From positions 1,054,001 through 1,118,000 of the forward strand of contig OX337240.1 in assembly GCA_946965045.2 (NCBI GenBank): a stretch of 64,000 nucleotides of DNA, read 5' to 3'. The translations under genes and the position numbers were made by a program. Shown here piece after piece: positions 9,733 to 18,791 of the stretch. Below the pieces are notes generated by a model that was not told the DNA's origin, ran no database searches, and was given only the letters and a program-made list of their open reading frames with translations. How positions within the stretch are numbered: the stretch's first letter is position 1; each line of letters begins with the position of its first letter. This stretch comes from Epithemia pelagica (lineage: Eukaryota > Bacillariophyta > Bacillariophyceae > Surirellales > Surirellaceae).

Positions 9733-10875
9733 ATGACGGGTACGTTCATGGATATGCAGAAGACTAAAATTACTCGGTTGTCGCCGCATCGTTTTCCGCT
9801 GCCAATCTGAATTATCAATGGGTTTGGAAGCTGGATTTCATGACTTTTTCATGGATGAGATGAACACGGCGGAAGCATACCATCCGACAGATACAATGTT
9901 TATTCTATCGATCCTGTCTTTTAGAAAGAGAGTACAAAATTAATGATGGATTGATGCCTCACTGGTCATTTTTGCCTGTATATTTGTTTTCTCATTGACA
10001 GTATCGTTGAAGCTTCAAAAGCGGTTGGCCGCATCCGTGCTCAAGTGCGGAAAGCGCAAAATTTGGTTGGATCCCAATGAAGTGAATGAAATTAAATTGG
10101 CTAATTCCCGCCGGAATATTCAAAAATTGCACAAGGATGGTCTTATCATCAAGAAACCGGCCGTCGTTCACAGTCGAGCACGTGTTCAACTGCGTAATGA
10201 AGCCAAGCGCAAGGGACGACACACTGGTGAGTGCCTACGGTCAGCGTCAGTTGTTAGATTTGATGTAGAATTCGCCCGCATTCCTCCCATACTCTTGATG
10301 GCAATGGACTCGTTTCGACATGTTGCTGTTTTTACGCGCGGTGGATCAATTGGGCAAGATGAATCGGACTTGATTCCTAGCAATAGATTTCGAGTTCACC
10401 GGCCAGACAACCGGTTGTCCGCTTTCCACTCAGAGCCCTTTAGTTCTGACGAGGCTGTGTACTCTTTTGTCACGTGACTACATTTGAATTTGTCTCACGA
10501 TTTGCTCCATTTTTTCCAATAATAGGTATCGGTAAGCGTCGCGGTACTGCGAATGCCCGTTTGCCATTCAAGGTCCTTTGGATGCGCCGTTCTCGTGTCC
10601 TCCGACGTCTATTGAAGAAAATGAGGGATGCGAAGAAAATCGATAAGCACATTTACCACTCACTTTACATGTTGGCCAAGGGTAACCAATTCAAGAACAA
10701 ACGTGTGTTATTGGAAACAATTCACGAAATGAAGGCGGTCAAGAGCAAGGAGAAGGCTTTGGAAGAGCAAGCTGCGGCTCGTAAGGGACGTGCGAAGGCC
10801 CGCTTAGAGCGACGGGCGGCACGGGAAGCCAAGAAGCAAGCTGACGCTGAAGCCGCACAACAGGCGTCCTCTTAA
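9733..10875 (+). CDS. 60S ribosomal protein eL19
   Basis: Structural protein of the cytosolic large ribosomal subunit. The body is a near-canonical plant-like eL19: [20 protein letters not shown], then [47 protein letters not shown] and a basic/Ala-rich tail. The main exon runs 10002-10226, then an intron 10227-10525 (GTGAGT...TAG) and the last exon 10526-10875. As in many eL19 genes the first exon is tiny. Two candidates fit: ATGACGG at 9733-9739 with donor GTACGT (giving MTVSLK...), or ATGG at 9818-9821 with the weaker donor GTTTGG (giving MVSLK..., the exact plant N-terminus). Both use the acceptor at 10001. High expression is expected. Confidence 0.95.
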
Positions 10876-11266
10876 ATTCTTAAATTCAACACTTTATTAG
10901 CCACAGATGTTTAGGTTCTATCGATCATTCTTATGAACATTGAGGTAATTGATTCTTTGACTTTCAAGGAACTTGACGGTTCACTACTCGTACGTTAAGC
11001 CCACAACTCAAATTGTTGGAATCATCAATTTGATGAGTTCTTGTTCGGATATGGAACGCGAATGTCGTCGCCACAGCACTGTATCTTGAATGCGTAAGTG
11101 TCGAGCGCATGCCATTAATAGAAAAGCGGTAGAAACCTTCGTAGCGGACCTCTTTTTTGTGGTAGATCTCATCTTGTTCTTACTTTGAGATACAATCGCA
11201 GCATCGGTCACCAAAATTCTTAGACCACGAATTGCGGCTCTTGGGCGCAGTGTACTGCGGGTAGCA
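10876..11266. other. Intergenic between convergent genes
   Basis: A 391-base stretch between the eL19 stop and the end of the LHC-like gene. An AT-rich 3' UTR-like stretch follows the eL19 stop. A small minus-strand frame overlaps the LHC 3' end and has no protein character. Confidence 0.5.
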
Positions 11267-12877
11267 TCATGAAAACTGGTTATCAAGCCATTCTTGGATG
11301 TATGGAACCTGGTAGGCCGGCTTCAAGAGCAATTCATTTCCTTGAATTTGCGCAAGGGACAAATGAGTAATGGCCTCTTCCCAAAGATATGCTACAACTG
11401 CAATCATAGCAACACGACCGTTGAACAACTCTCGTTCTTGCATATTCCGTTTCATGGAATCCGGTGCTCCTTCCAGTATCCGCAACGGGTCCCAGAAGCA
11501 GTCACCAGGGAGAAATGCTTCTCCAATCGCATCTCGATCTTTGATTGACTGAGAGTAAATGTCCATGTAGCCTAGTAGCAACATGATTAGAGTCATCAGC
11601 AAGGGGAAGTAAGGCAACGTGACGGGGCCATACAGCAGAGGACCAGCCTGATCTTCGTCCAGGAGAAGCTGATCCAGTTGTTCTTGCAGTGGCCAAAATA
11701 TGGCAGCTAACATGGCCAGACGCCCATGTCGTATTTCCGCCTCTCGATAATCGCGGAGGATCAATGCCTTTGGACGAGGCATGGTGCGGTTTTGTGTGTT
11801 TGTATTCTCAGTCGTGAGGCTTTCATCAATGTTGGACTCCGGTAATAGATCAATAAGGAAACGTTGCGTTGATTGGAAATAGTCTTTGGATGCCAGATTG
11901 AGTGGGTCAAACCCGAAATCTCCTGGTAGGCAATCGCTACCGACATTTGCCGAGACTGGAACCACTCCTTGTAGTAACGCTTTTTCTAAATTGGCCATGG
12001 CAGAAGCTTTGATAGGCACTGTACTGTCATTCGATCCGAGAATGGATGCCTCTGCTGTTGTCGTGTCTGTTGTTCCAGCATCGCGGTCTTGACTGGAGGC
12101 TTCCGTTTCCCTTTCGTCAACCGACTCAATCATCAATTCCTCTATTCCTATGAGTTCTCCACTCAGTCCATTTGTATCGCCTTCGGTATCCTCGTCAGGG
12201 TCGTAGAATGCAAGTGCATCTTCCACATCTTCCTCATCAAGGTCCCCGTCGTCAGGGAGGTCGCCAAATATATCCAACAGTGCTTGCTCTGGCCAATAGA
12301 ACTCATCCAAGTCATCAACGTCAGAACCACGTTCGTTTATTTTCTGCATCACATCGTCTTCGTCTTTCATCAGGGAAGACTCGGAGTTGTAATATTCTTC
12401 TAGCTCCATCATCATTGACTCAAATGATTCCACATCCCCAAGGTCGGACTGAAGAAAACCGATTTTCGTATCATTTTTGTTTTCGTTCAATTTTTGTGAC
12501 AGACTATAGGCCGAGACGTCATCATCAAGCCTATCTCCTTCTTCGTAGGATGAAGAGAACAAGAGGGCGAGTCTATGTCTTTCCGTTGATGTATACACAC
12601 CTCTTTTTCTGCCGAATTTCCGAAGCAATCGCGTTCCTCCCCACCCTGAGCAATGTACCTGAACTAGCTCGGTGAATCCTTGACGATCATTCATAATCTG
12701 AAAACATCTGCAAGGGATCCCTGCTGATTGTCGATCTGACTGTTTCTCATGCTTATGCGGCAAGCATCGGTAATGTGATGTTGTGCTTGAAGTTCTCCTC
12801 GTTAGAATCGAAGAACGAAGAAAGCCGACACTTCCAGAAAAATGAAGAGCTAAGATTGCAACAAGCAAATCCACCAT
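11267..12877 (-). CDS. Plastid LHC-superfamily protein with long acidic N-terminal extension
   Basis: 536 residues. A signal peptide (MVDLLVAILALHFSGSVG) is followed by F-L-R, a diatom-type bipartite plastid presequence. The region from about 120 to 300 is unusually acidic and is not part of any known antenna fold. The C-terminal ~200 residues are LHC-like. Helix 1 (378-400) contains EIRHGR, a middle hydrophobic helix lies at about 420-442, and helix 3 (482-505) contains ELFNGR. E-x-x-H/N-x-R is the conserved ion-pair and chlorophyll-ligand motif. Each LHC helix is preceded by a similar LPGD..(F/W)DPL motif, showing the internal duplication typical of the family. Likely a thylakoid pigment-binding or stress-related LHC-like protein. 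The acidic extension makes a classical fucoxanthin-chlorophyll protein (about 200 aa) unlikely. Confidence 0.85.
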   Translation of the reverse strand: MVDLLVAILALHFSGSVGFLRSSILTRRTSSTTSHYRCLPHKHEKQSDRQSAGIPCRCFQIMNDRQGFTELVQVHCSGWGGTRLLRKFGRKRGVYTSTERHRLALLFSSSYEEGDRLDDDVSAYSLSQKLNENKNDTKIGFLQSDLGDVESFESMMMELEEYYNSESSLMKDEDDVMQKINERGSDVDDLDEFYWPEQALLDIFGDLPDDGDLDEEDVEDALAFYDPDEDTEGDTNGLSGELIGIEELMIESVDERETEASSQDRDAGTTDTTTAEASILGSNDSTVPIKASAMANLEKALLQGVVPVSANVGSDCLPGDFGFDPLNLASKDYFQSTQRFLIDLLPESNIDESLTTENTNTQNRTMPRPKALILRDYREAEIRHGRLAMLAAIFWPLQEQLDQLLLDEDQAGPLLYGPVTLPYFPLLMTLIMLLLGYMDIYSQSIKDRDAIGEAFLPGDCFWDPLRILEGAPDSMKRNMQERELFNGRVAMIAVVAYLWEEAITHLSLAQIQGNELLLKPAYQVPYIQEWLDNQFS

Positions 12878-13187
12878 TGGTAAACGGTTTCTGCTTGATC
12901 AAGAAGCGAGGTTCAATGCAACAATATCCTCCTGATATGAAGAGTGAAGAGGGTAAGAATGAATGATGACGTCGACAACCTAGCGGTAATTTATATTATA
13001 TCCGATGAATAAACAAATGTGTCGTCTTGGACGCATGCTTGAGAGTGACTCTGCCGCCACAATTTAGCATTTGTCATTTCGTTCGAAAAAAGGCTTCCAT
13101 TCAGGTTCTTTTTGCAATGTGGGATTTGAGGGTCATAACGTCATAGCACACGAAAGCCTTGTTCAATACTAAACTATAAAATATAAA
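12878..13187. other. Intergenic, ~310 bases
   Basis: Lies upstream of the LHC-like gene and downstream of the class-C receptor gene (both on the minus strand). It holds the presumed LHC promoter. No other feature was seen. Confidence 0.4.
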
Positions 13188-15719
13188 CTATATGGACAGA
13201 TGCTCTTGAACAAACTCAGAGGGTGCCTCTGTAACAGAAGGCTCATCTTCAGCCGGTTCAGACTCGGAGGGCTCCTCTGATACAAACTCTGGGTCTTTGG
13301 ACAACTCTTCATTCTCCTCTTCGATGGTAGCTTCAATAACAGATTCAACTCGCGGTGCATCATCAATAAATGCCTCAGCGTTCTCTGGTTCTGGTTCCGT
13401 CTCTTCCCAACCAAACGCAACTTCCCTGGTAAAAATGTTGCCAAATTTCCCTGCCAGTCTTCGTGTTTCCTCCCAGTCTTCATGAGACACCATCATGCCT
13501 GACATGATTCTTCGATTTACTCGATCTAGTTGTGCTTGCATGTCAATCATTTTGAGAGTCAGTCTTCTGGACGGTGCTTGGTCGCTCTCAATCACAATTT
13601 CCCCTTTCTTAAACGTTCGTCTTGGCCTCAACAGGGTAGACGTGCTCAAGCTGGGCATACTGGTGCTCAACTGGGGAGATAACATTCCACGGGTGGGGAC
13701 CTTCCGGGCAACAAAAGGTTCCGAAGCGGGGCCTTGGACCTCGTTGAAACTCTCTGTAATGTCTTCTGTCTCGAAATCTCCATGGGATCGCTTGTTTCGC
13801 GTAACGTCTCCTCCCGATGAACGATCCAGATCGGAACTCCTCATCGACGCCCCCGAACTTTTCCTAATACCGCTATTCGGGGTAATAGTGAAATCCTGGT
13901 AGACGGAGCTGCTAACGCCTGATTCGCGAACCTTGCGAGTATGGTCCATCACCAACTTGGACACAACCACCGTTTCGCCTCTCCAAACCATCAAAAGCTT
14001 CGGCAGTACAATGCGCAGGGATGTATTGACTGTGATACTGATTACGACAAAGATCGCAATGAGATATGTCACAGAGGGAGAAGTGGTCGGATCTCGAGTA
14101 ACGAGAGCCACGGCCAATCCCATTATCAGGATAATGAAACTCGTCAGAGTGGTGTCGAATATTGTCTTGGATTCATTGAACAAGGATGGCAGCTTGCGTG
14201 ATTGCCATGCCATCAAGAGAACACTTATCACCAGAATACAAAAGACAATAAATCCATAGTAGATGATGGTGCCCCACAAGGATGAGCCACCACCGACACT
14301 GCATGTCGCTCGGCCCTTGCTTTCATCGTCATTCAAGTCTATGGTCCGTGTCTGTGGTTGCAACAACACCCCAACAACTTGTATAATTACTTGAGGTGCG
14401 GACAAAAGGGCAATGACAATCCACAATTTGGAATCACTGACTTGAGTCCGAAGTTTCTTTGGTTTGTGCTCACGGCAACAACAGAAGGACTTGGAGAAAC
14501 ATTGCTTGAGTCCATTCACGAGGCGAGACCATAGGGTAGACTCAGGAGAAAATGTTTTCAGAAGCATGGGGCTAATCAAGGCATGGATTCGCCATAATCT
14601 TCCCAGAGTAATAGCATACATAACTTGCAAGCATATACCCGTGAAGATGGTAGAAGCGTTGCAATACAAGTCATTGCGGGGCTCCAAAAGGAAACTGGTG
14701 GCTGTCGCCACTAGTGCAAACACAAGAGACACAATCAAGAATCGGCTTTGGCTCAATTTCATGATTTGATGATCTCGGTGCTTGATCGTTTGCATCAAAA
14801 GGAAGAGAATGACCAAGGAAGACACTCCAATCAGACAATAAGCAAAGTAGAGAACTTCTTTATCAACATCCAACACCACAACAGGTTCTTGGTACGTGAG
14901 CATACGCTGATCCCCAAACAAGGCATTCCCCATGTCATACCGCCACAACTGCGTTTCTCCTAGCTCGGTAGCATTCTCAAAGTACATTTGCGCAGATACC
15001 ATGGAAAAATAGAGGCCGGGAGTCAGCACCGCCATGGGGACTTCAACTTGGATATTCTTATAGATTGGACCTTCATCAAAGGGCAAGTACACTTTGGTGT
15101 AACCGGAATGAACGTGACTGCCACCGTGTAAGCCACCCCTTGGGCGTGGGGGTGGGGGTGGAATTTCAATATTGGGATTGGCGGCTCTAACCGCAGCTTC
15201 AGCAGCAGCTAGCCGTGCATTAGCTTCTTCATGGATAAAGGGGGAACAAAAACCAGCGCTTCCGGCTAAGCAATTCAGCACTTGGACCGCAATGTATCCA
15301 GGACCTTCATCACTCGTGAATCCTTGTGTAGCCCCCAAAGATGTCAAGTTGATATCCAACGATACAGTGAAATTATACTCAACTGTGGTTCGTAATCGCT
15401 CTCCGTAGAGAACTAGTTCATCTGGCGCCACTCCTGACATGGTGTTTCCCTGAGGACAAGCTCGTAGTAAGGTTACACCACTGACACTCACCAAAAAGTC
15501 TTTGATCAAAGGATTCGGTAGCTCGAGACCATTCTCATCGCTCTGAGAACTCCAGCAGATCGGATCCACACCCATTTCGGTGTCATATCCACTTATGGTT
15601 TGTGTCGTTCCTGGAATTCCTGCAGAGCCGACGAAGTCCACCGAAACGGCCAGTATCAACAGCGATAAGGACCGTAACCATCTTGAGTTATTGCAGTTCG
15701 GCGTGGTACGGCTTTTCAT
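13188..15719 (-). CDS. Class-C-like 7TM receptor A with unusual ectodomain
   Basis: 843 residues, single exon, start at 15719. A signal peptide (about 1-33) precedes a ~250-residue ectodomain containing several Cys and N-glycosylation sequons, a GIPGTTQTISGYD motif, and a GGSHVHSGYTKVYLPFDEGPIY block. It has no Venus-flytrap domain. Seven membrane helices follow (about 289-311, 327-345, 354-378, 431-453, 482-505, 520-540, 548-572). Class C/GABA-B hallmarks include WRIHAL after TM3, KLPSLFNESKTI between TM5 and TM6, PKLL after TM7, and a Cys pair (352 and 473) placed like the TM3-ECL2 disulphide. The cytoplasmic tail (~260 aa) is Ser-rich, then has a helical segment (SRRLTLKMIDMQAQLDRVNRRI) and ends very acidic. 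A partner G protein and ligand cannot be deduced. Paralogue of the gene at 28.0-30.9 kb. Confidence 0.85.
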   Translation of the reverse strand: MKSRTTPNCNNSRWLRSLSLLILAVSVDFVGSAGIPGTTQTISGYDTEMGVDPICWSSQSDENGLELPNPLIKDFLVSVSGVTLLRACPQGNTMSGVAPDELVLYGERLRTTVEYNFTVSLDINLTSLGATQGFTSDEGPGYIAVQVLNCLAGSAGFCSPFIHEEANARLAAAEAAVRAANPNIEIPPPPPRPRGGLHGGSHVHSGYTKVYLPFDEGPIYKNIQVEVPMAVLTPGLYFSMVSAQMYFENATELGETQLWRYDMGNALFGDQRMLTYQEPVVVLDVDKEVLYFAYCLIGVSSLVILFLLMQTIKHRDHQIMKLSQSRFLIVSLVFALVATATSFLLEPRNDLYCNASTIFTGICLQVMYAITLGRLWRIHALISPMLLKTFSPESTLWSRLVNGLKQCFSKSFCCCREHKPKKLRTQVSDSKLWIVIALLSAPQVIIQVVGVLLQPQTRTIDLNDDESKGRATCSVGGGSSLWGTIIYYGFIVFCILVISVLLMAWQSRKLPSLFNESKTIFDTTLTSFIILIMGLAVALVTRDPTTSPSVTYLIAIFVVISITVNTSLRIVLPKLLMVWRGETVVVSKLVMDHTRKVRESGVSSSVYQDFTITPNSGIRKSSGASMRSSDLDRSSGGDVTRNKRSHGDFETEDITESFNEVQGPASEPFVARKVPTRGMLSPQLSTSMPSLSTSTLLRPRRTFKKGEIVIESDQAPSRRLTLKMIDMQAQLDRVNRRIMSGMMVSHEDWEETRRLAGKFGNIFTREVAFGWEETEPEPENAEAFIDDAPRVESVIEATIEEENEELSKDPEFVSEEPSESEPAEDEPSVTEAPSEFVQEHLSI

Positions 15720-17228
15720 GAGGTCAATGACTGCAGGGCTCGCCCTCCTCTGACAACCTCTGTTGCTTGTTCAGAAAGATGTTGCTTGTTGGTGTTGACA
15801 AATGAATTCGTGCCGCGATGAATTTGTCTGGCGAAACAGTAAACAGGCAGACAGTGGCTGTTTCCTGTATGCATAAGCAGAGTTGACACTGAACAAAACA
15901 GTAGATACCACAGAAACCCGAATACAAATCGGCGGAAGATGATTTCGCACGGTCGCGCGGTCACAGTTCAACCCTAAAGACTACAACGACCCCCAAATAA
16001 AAATACTCGTAAATAATAAAGGAGGCTGCGAAAAAATTAATAAGGCTACTCCCAACCTCAAATCCCAAGGCCTCCCGGTAACGGTAACCGGTACTCGTAG
16101 CTCGTTGTTCATGCTTCCTCCAGCCTCCAGCGAAAGGTAGAGAAAGGGAAAAGGGATGCCTCGAGAATGTCTATCTAGAGAGAATGTCACGCAGGACAAA
16201 TCTGAGCAATTGTTCGGGTTAAGGTTGATAGTTGATACGTTTCCCGTTTTCGGATTTTGTTGCTGCGTGAAAAAGAGACGCATCAACCATCAAACGACGG
16301 CCTGTTGACAAAAGTGAGAATGGGGATTGGCTCGCTATGCACGTGTTTCTGTCTGATTCTGAGAAAGAATCATTCATCTTGTATAAGAATATCATATTGC
16401 AGCTATTCGAGGAGCACGCAGCAGTCGTTAGATAGTAGCTAGAGGCTATCGTAAGCGGAGCTCGGAGCTAAGCATCGTGCAATGGCCGATGCAGGACACA
16501 TTCATCATCAAACCATTCACCATCATCCAAGGCTAGTAACCTGTCAAAGACACAAATGATTCGACTGCCGCTTTCATCTTGCCCACAACACCAGTACCAT
16601 TGATTTACTTGAGAGAGCAACGTCGTTCGTAGAGTTAATAGTTAATGCCCGTAGCTTCTTGCTCGTCCGGAGGTGAGAACTCGCGAGCAATAATACGAGA
16701 GAATATTAGTAGGGCATATGAATCTTCCAACCTTGTAAGATCGCAGGATAGGTTCTTGTTCCTCACTTATCAGATCTTTGTCGCATAACTTCTACTACTC
16801 TTATAGTTACATGTACCAGTACTCTGGGGTGGCAAGCCCCCCACCCATCCTTTCCCAAAGGAGGGCGGGTATTGTGATTCGCTCCAGAACCGCGGGACTC
16901 GGAATCCCGTACGACTTCTGTCCATTGCGTGCGAGTGTGCATCCAACCACGTAGCCATCCCAATAACAAACCCCGTTAGGAGCCAAGATACCCTGAAATA
17001 TCATCACAAGTATCTTGCCAACATACTCCGGCTGCCAAGCCATTGTATATCGTCTGCAGGATAAGCCGTTGCAGCGTCTGCAGGCAAGCTGGCAATAGCA
17101 AGCGAGCTAGACTTTACTCTTTTCAGAGTACCGTCGAGCCAATTCCCCATTTCGGTAAGTAACACTTGTATCCTCTTCGCATCGCCGCTTGTTATTGCCT
17201 TCCTCGCTCATCCTTCTTCTCCTTCCCA
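15720..17228. other. Intergenic between receptor A and the DIRS-like element
   Basis: No supported gene over 1.5 kb. The right-hand part (about 16.75-17.23 kb) is presumably the 3' non-coding end of the retroelement. It holds a 10-bp direct repeat (CGTCTGCAGG) near 17051 and 17083, but I could not define the element's terminal repeat here. The first ~250 bases should hold the receptor A promoter. Confidence 0.5.
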
Positions 17229-18791
17229 TCAGAGTCCCTCCGAAAATTGTATCAATGCTTCAACAGATGCTTTGGCGTCTGTATACCTCTCCATCATCGT
17301 CATACCGGGGAGAACTCCTCGACTTCGCAAATGCTTTCTCCACCGATTGTTCATTTCGATGACTTCAGGTCCAAGCTTTCTGTTCTGTGCCGTTGTGGTT
17401 GCTCCTCGTCGAAAGGACCTTCTTGCGCTAAATTCCTCCTCTACCTTGACTGTCTCGGGTAGAATGTCCGGTCGTTGGTGCTTGATTCGTTTCCATAATC
17501 CATGGAATAACTGGTCGAGGTCTCCGATCAGCGCTCTTTGAACCTTTCCAGTCTTTGACACTCGTCGAAAAAGGGGTCCCTGTGTGACCTTTCGAATATG
17601 CAATTCTCTTATCGCTCTTTCAATCCACTTCCTGATTTCGATACCAGAGCTCGATTTATCCGCCAGGGGTTGGATGTAAAGTCGAAACGATCCATCAGTT
17701 TGTTCGAATCTACCCGCCAGCGCCAAAGGAACATGGGCCACGGCTGAGCAGTGCAATCCTTCTTCCCAGTATTTCCGCAACAAACCAACGTCTACTTGTG
17801 GGATCTCCTCCCCTCGTAGAGCAGCACAAAACCCAATGACTACCAGCGCTCCCGATAAGGCAATTTCCAACTTCCTTTGTCCTTGAGGAAAACTCTCCCA
17901 CTCTTTCTCGAGAATGCTCAATCCGCACAGCACCTCTTCCAAGGTAACCGCCCTGTCTGGAATCCAGACGTCTCCCATTCGACGGTGACATCCCGCCATA
18001 AAGCGCTTGAACCAAAAACTATTTGTCGGACTGGATGTGAACATGAGTGCAGTTCTATCACCCGTGCCCATCGTCGACAGGCCTGTTCCCCCCGGCAATG
18101 TATGGATGAAATTTGAAACCACCGAGCGAACCTTTCTGGCCGTCTCAAATTGTATGTGCTTTGCGTTTCTTCCCTCCTGAAGACTCTTCATCAACAACAC
18201 ACACGCGATCGACATACCAAAAGTGTCTCCAATTTCAAAAGGTCCTCGCTGAGGCAGAGGTTCGCTTAATCCAATGAGGTTCGCAGTCTTTTGCAGATTC
18301 CTCATTTCCCTCCAATTCTTCTCTGCGGTTGATCGCTCTCTCGCCCAAAAGGCGTCAAGGATCGCTCGTCGGATGCAAATCGCCAGCATCTCATCCTCCT
18401 TTGAGTCTTCTCGACGAAACCGACCTTTCATGTTGTAAAACATACAGGCATCACATTGGAATGGACACATGAAGTGGTCGCCGTCCCTGCTCTCCTGAAA
18501 ACGCTTGGCATCATCCTCGAATTTGTCGAGACCATTCGGGTCGATCAACGCGTCGTCGAGATCGCCAGCTTCCAGCACTGGGAAACGATTGTTCGCGTCT
18601 TGGACATAACACTGAGCATGCCATGCTCCCGTGCATCGCTCACTAGTGCCCCGTGTACATCCAAAATTTCCGCAAACAACTCCCGTCAAGGCAGGTAGTG
18701 GATGACCACACTTCTGACAAGCCACTGTGGACCTCATCCAATATGTGTCTTGCTCTTGAAACTTGCCATGGCCTGTGAAAAAGATGGGCAT
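17229..18791 (-). CDS. Tyrosine recombinase ORF of the DIRS-like element
   Basis: 520 residues from ATG 18791. The N-terminal third has a Cys/His-rich putative zinc region (CQKCGHP...CGNFGCTRG...C..AWHAQC) followed by CPFQCDAC, an arrangement seen in DIRS-like recombinases of algae. The catalytic domain occupies the C-terminal half: box I Arg in GFCAALRGEEI (about residue 330), and box II reading RRSFRRGATTTAQNRKLG where canonical enzymes have H-x-x-R, so the His position is occupied by Arg. Then NNRWRK and the nucleophile region MERYTDAK follow. The enzyme inserts circular cDNA in place of a DDE integrase. Its 5' end overlaps the RT/RNase H frame in a different reading frame. The frame itself is intact. 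Confidence 0.85.
   Translation of the reverse strand: MPIFFTGHGKFQEQDTYWMRSTVACQKCGHPLPALTGVVCGNFGCTRGTSERCTGAWHAQCYVQDANNRFPVLEAGDLDDALIDPNGLDKFEDDAKRFQESRDGDHFMCPFQCDACMFYNMKGRFRREDSKEDEMLAICIRRAILDAFWARERSTAEKNWREMRNLQKTANLIGLSEPLPQRGPFEIGDTFGMSIACVLLMKSLQEGRNAKHIQFETARKVRSVVSNFIHTLPGGTGLSTMGTGDRTALMFTSSPTNSFWFKRFMAGCHRRMGDVWIPDRAVTLEEVLCGLSILEKEWESFPQGQRKLEIALSGALVVIGFCAALRGEEIPQVDVGLLRKYWEEGLHCSAVAHVPLALAGRFEQTDGSFRLYIQPLADKSSSGIEIRKWIERAIRELHIRKVTQGPLFRRVSKTGKVQRALIGDLDQLFHGLWKRIKHQRPDILPETVKVEEEFSARRSFRRGATTTAQNRKLGPEVIEMNNRWRKHLRSRGVLPGMTMMERYTDAKASVEALIQFSEGL

Noticed and set aside
17041-17110. CGTCTGCAGG direct repeats as the element's terminal repeat
   Set aside because: Only 10 bp, both copies at the same end, and no match near 24.7-25.5 kb.
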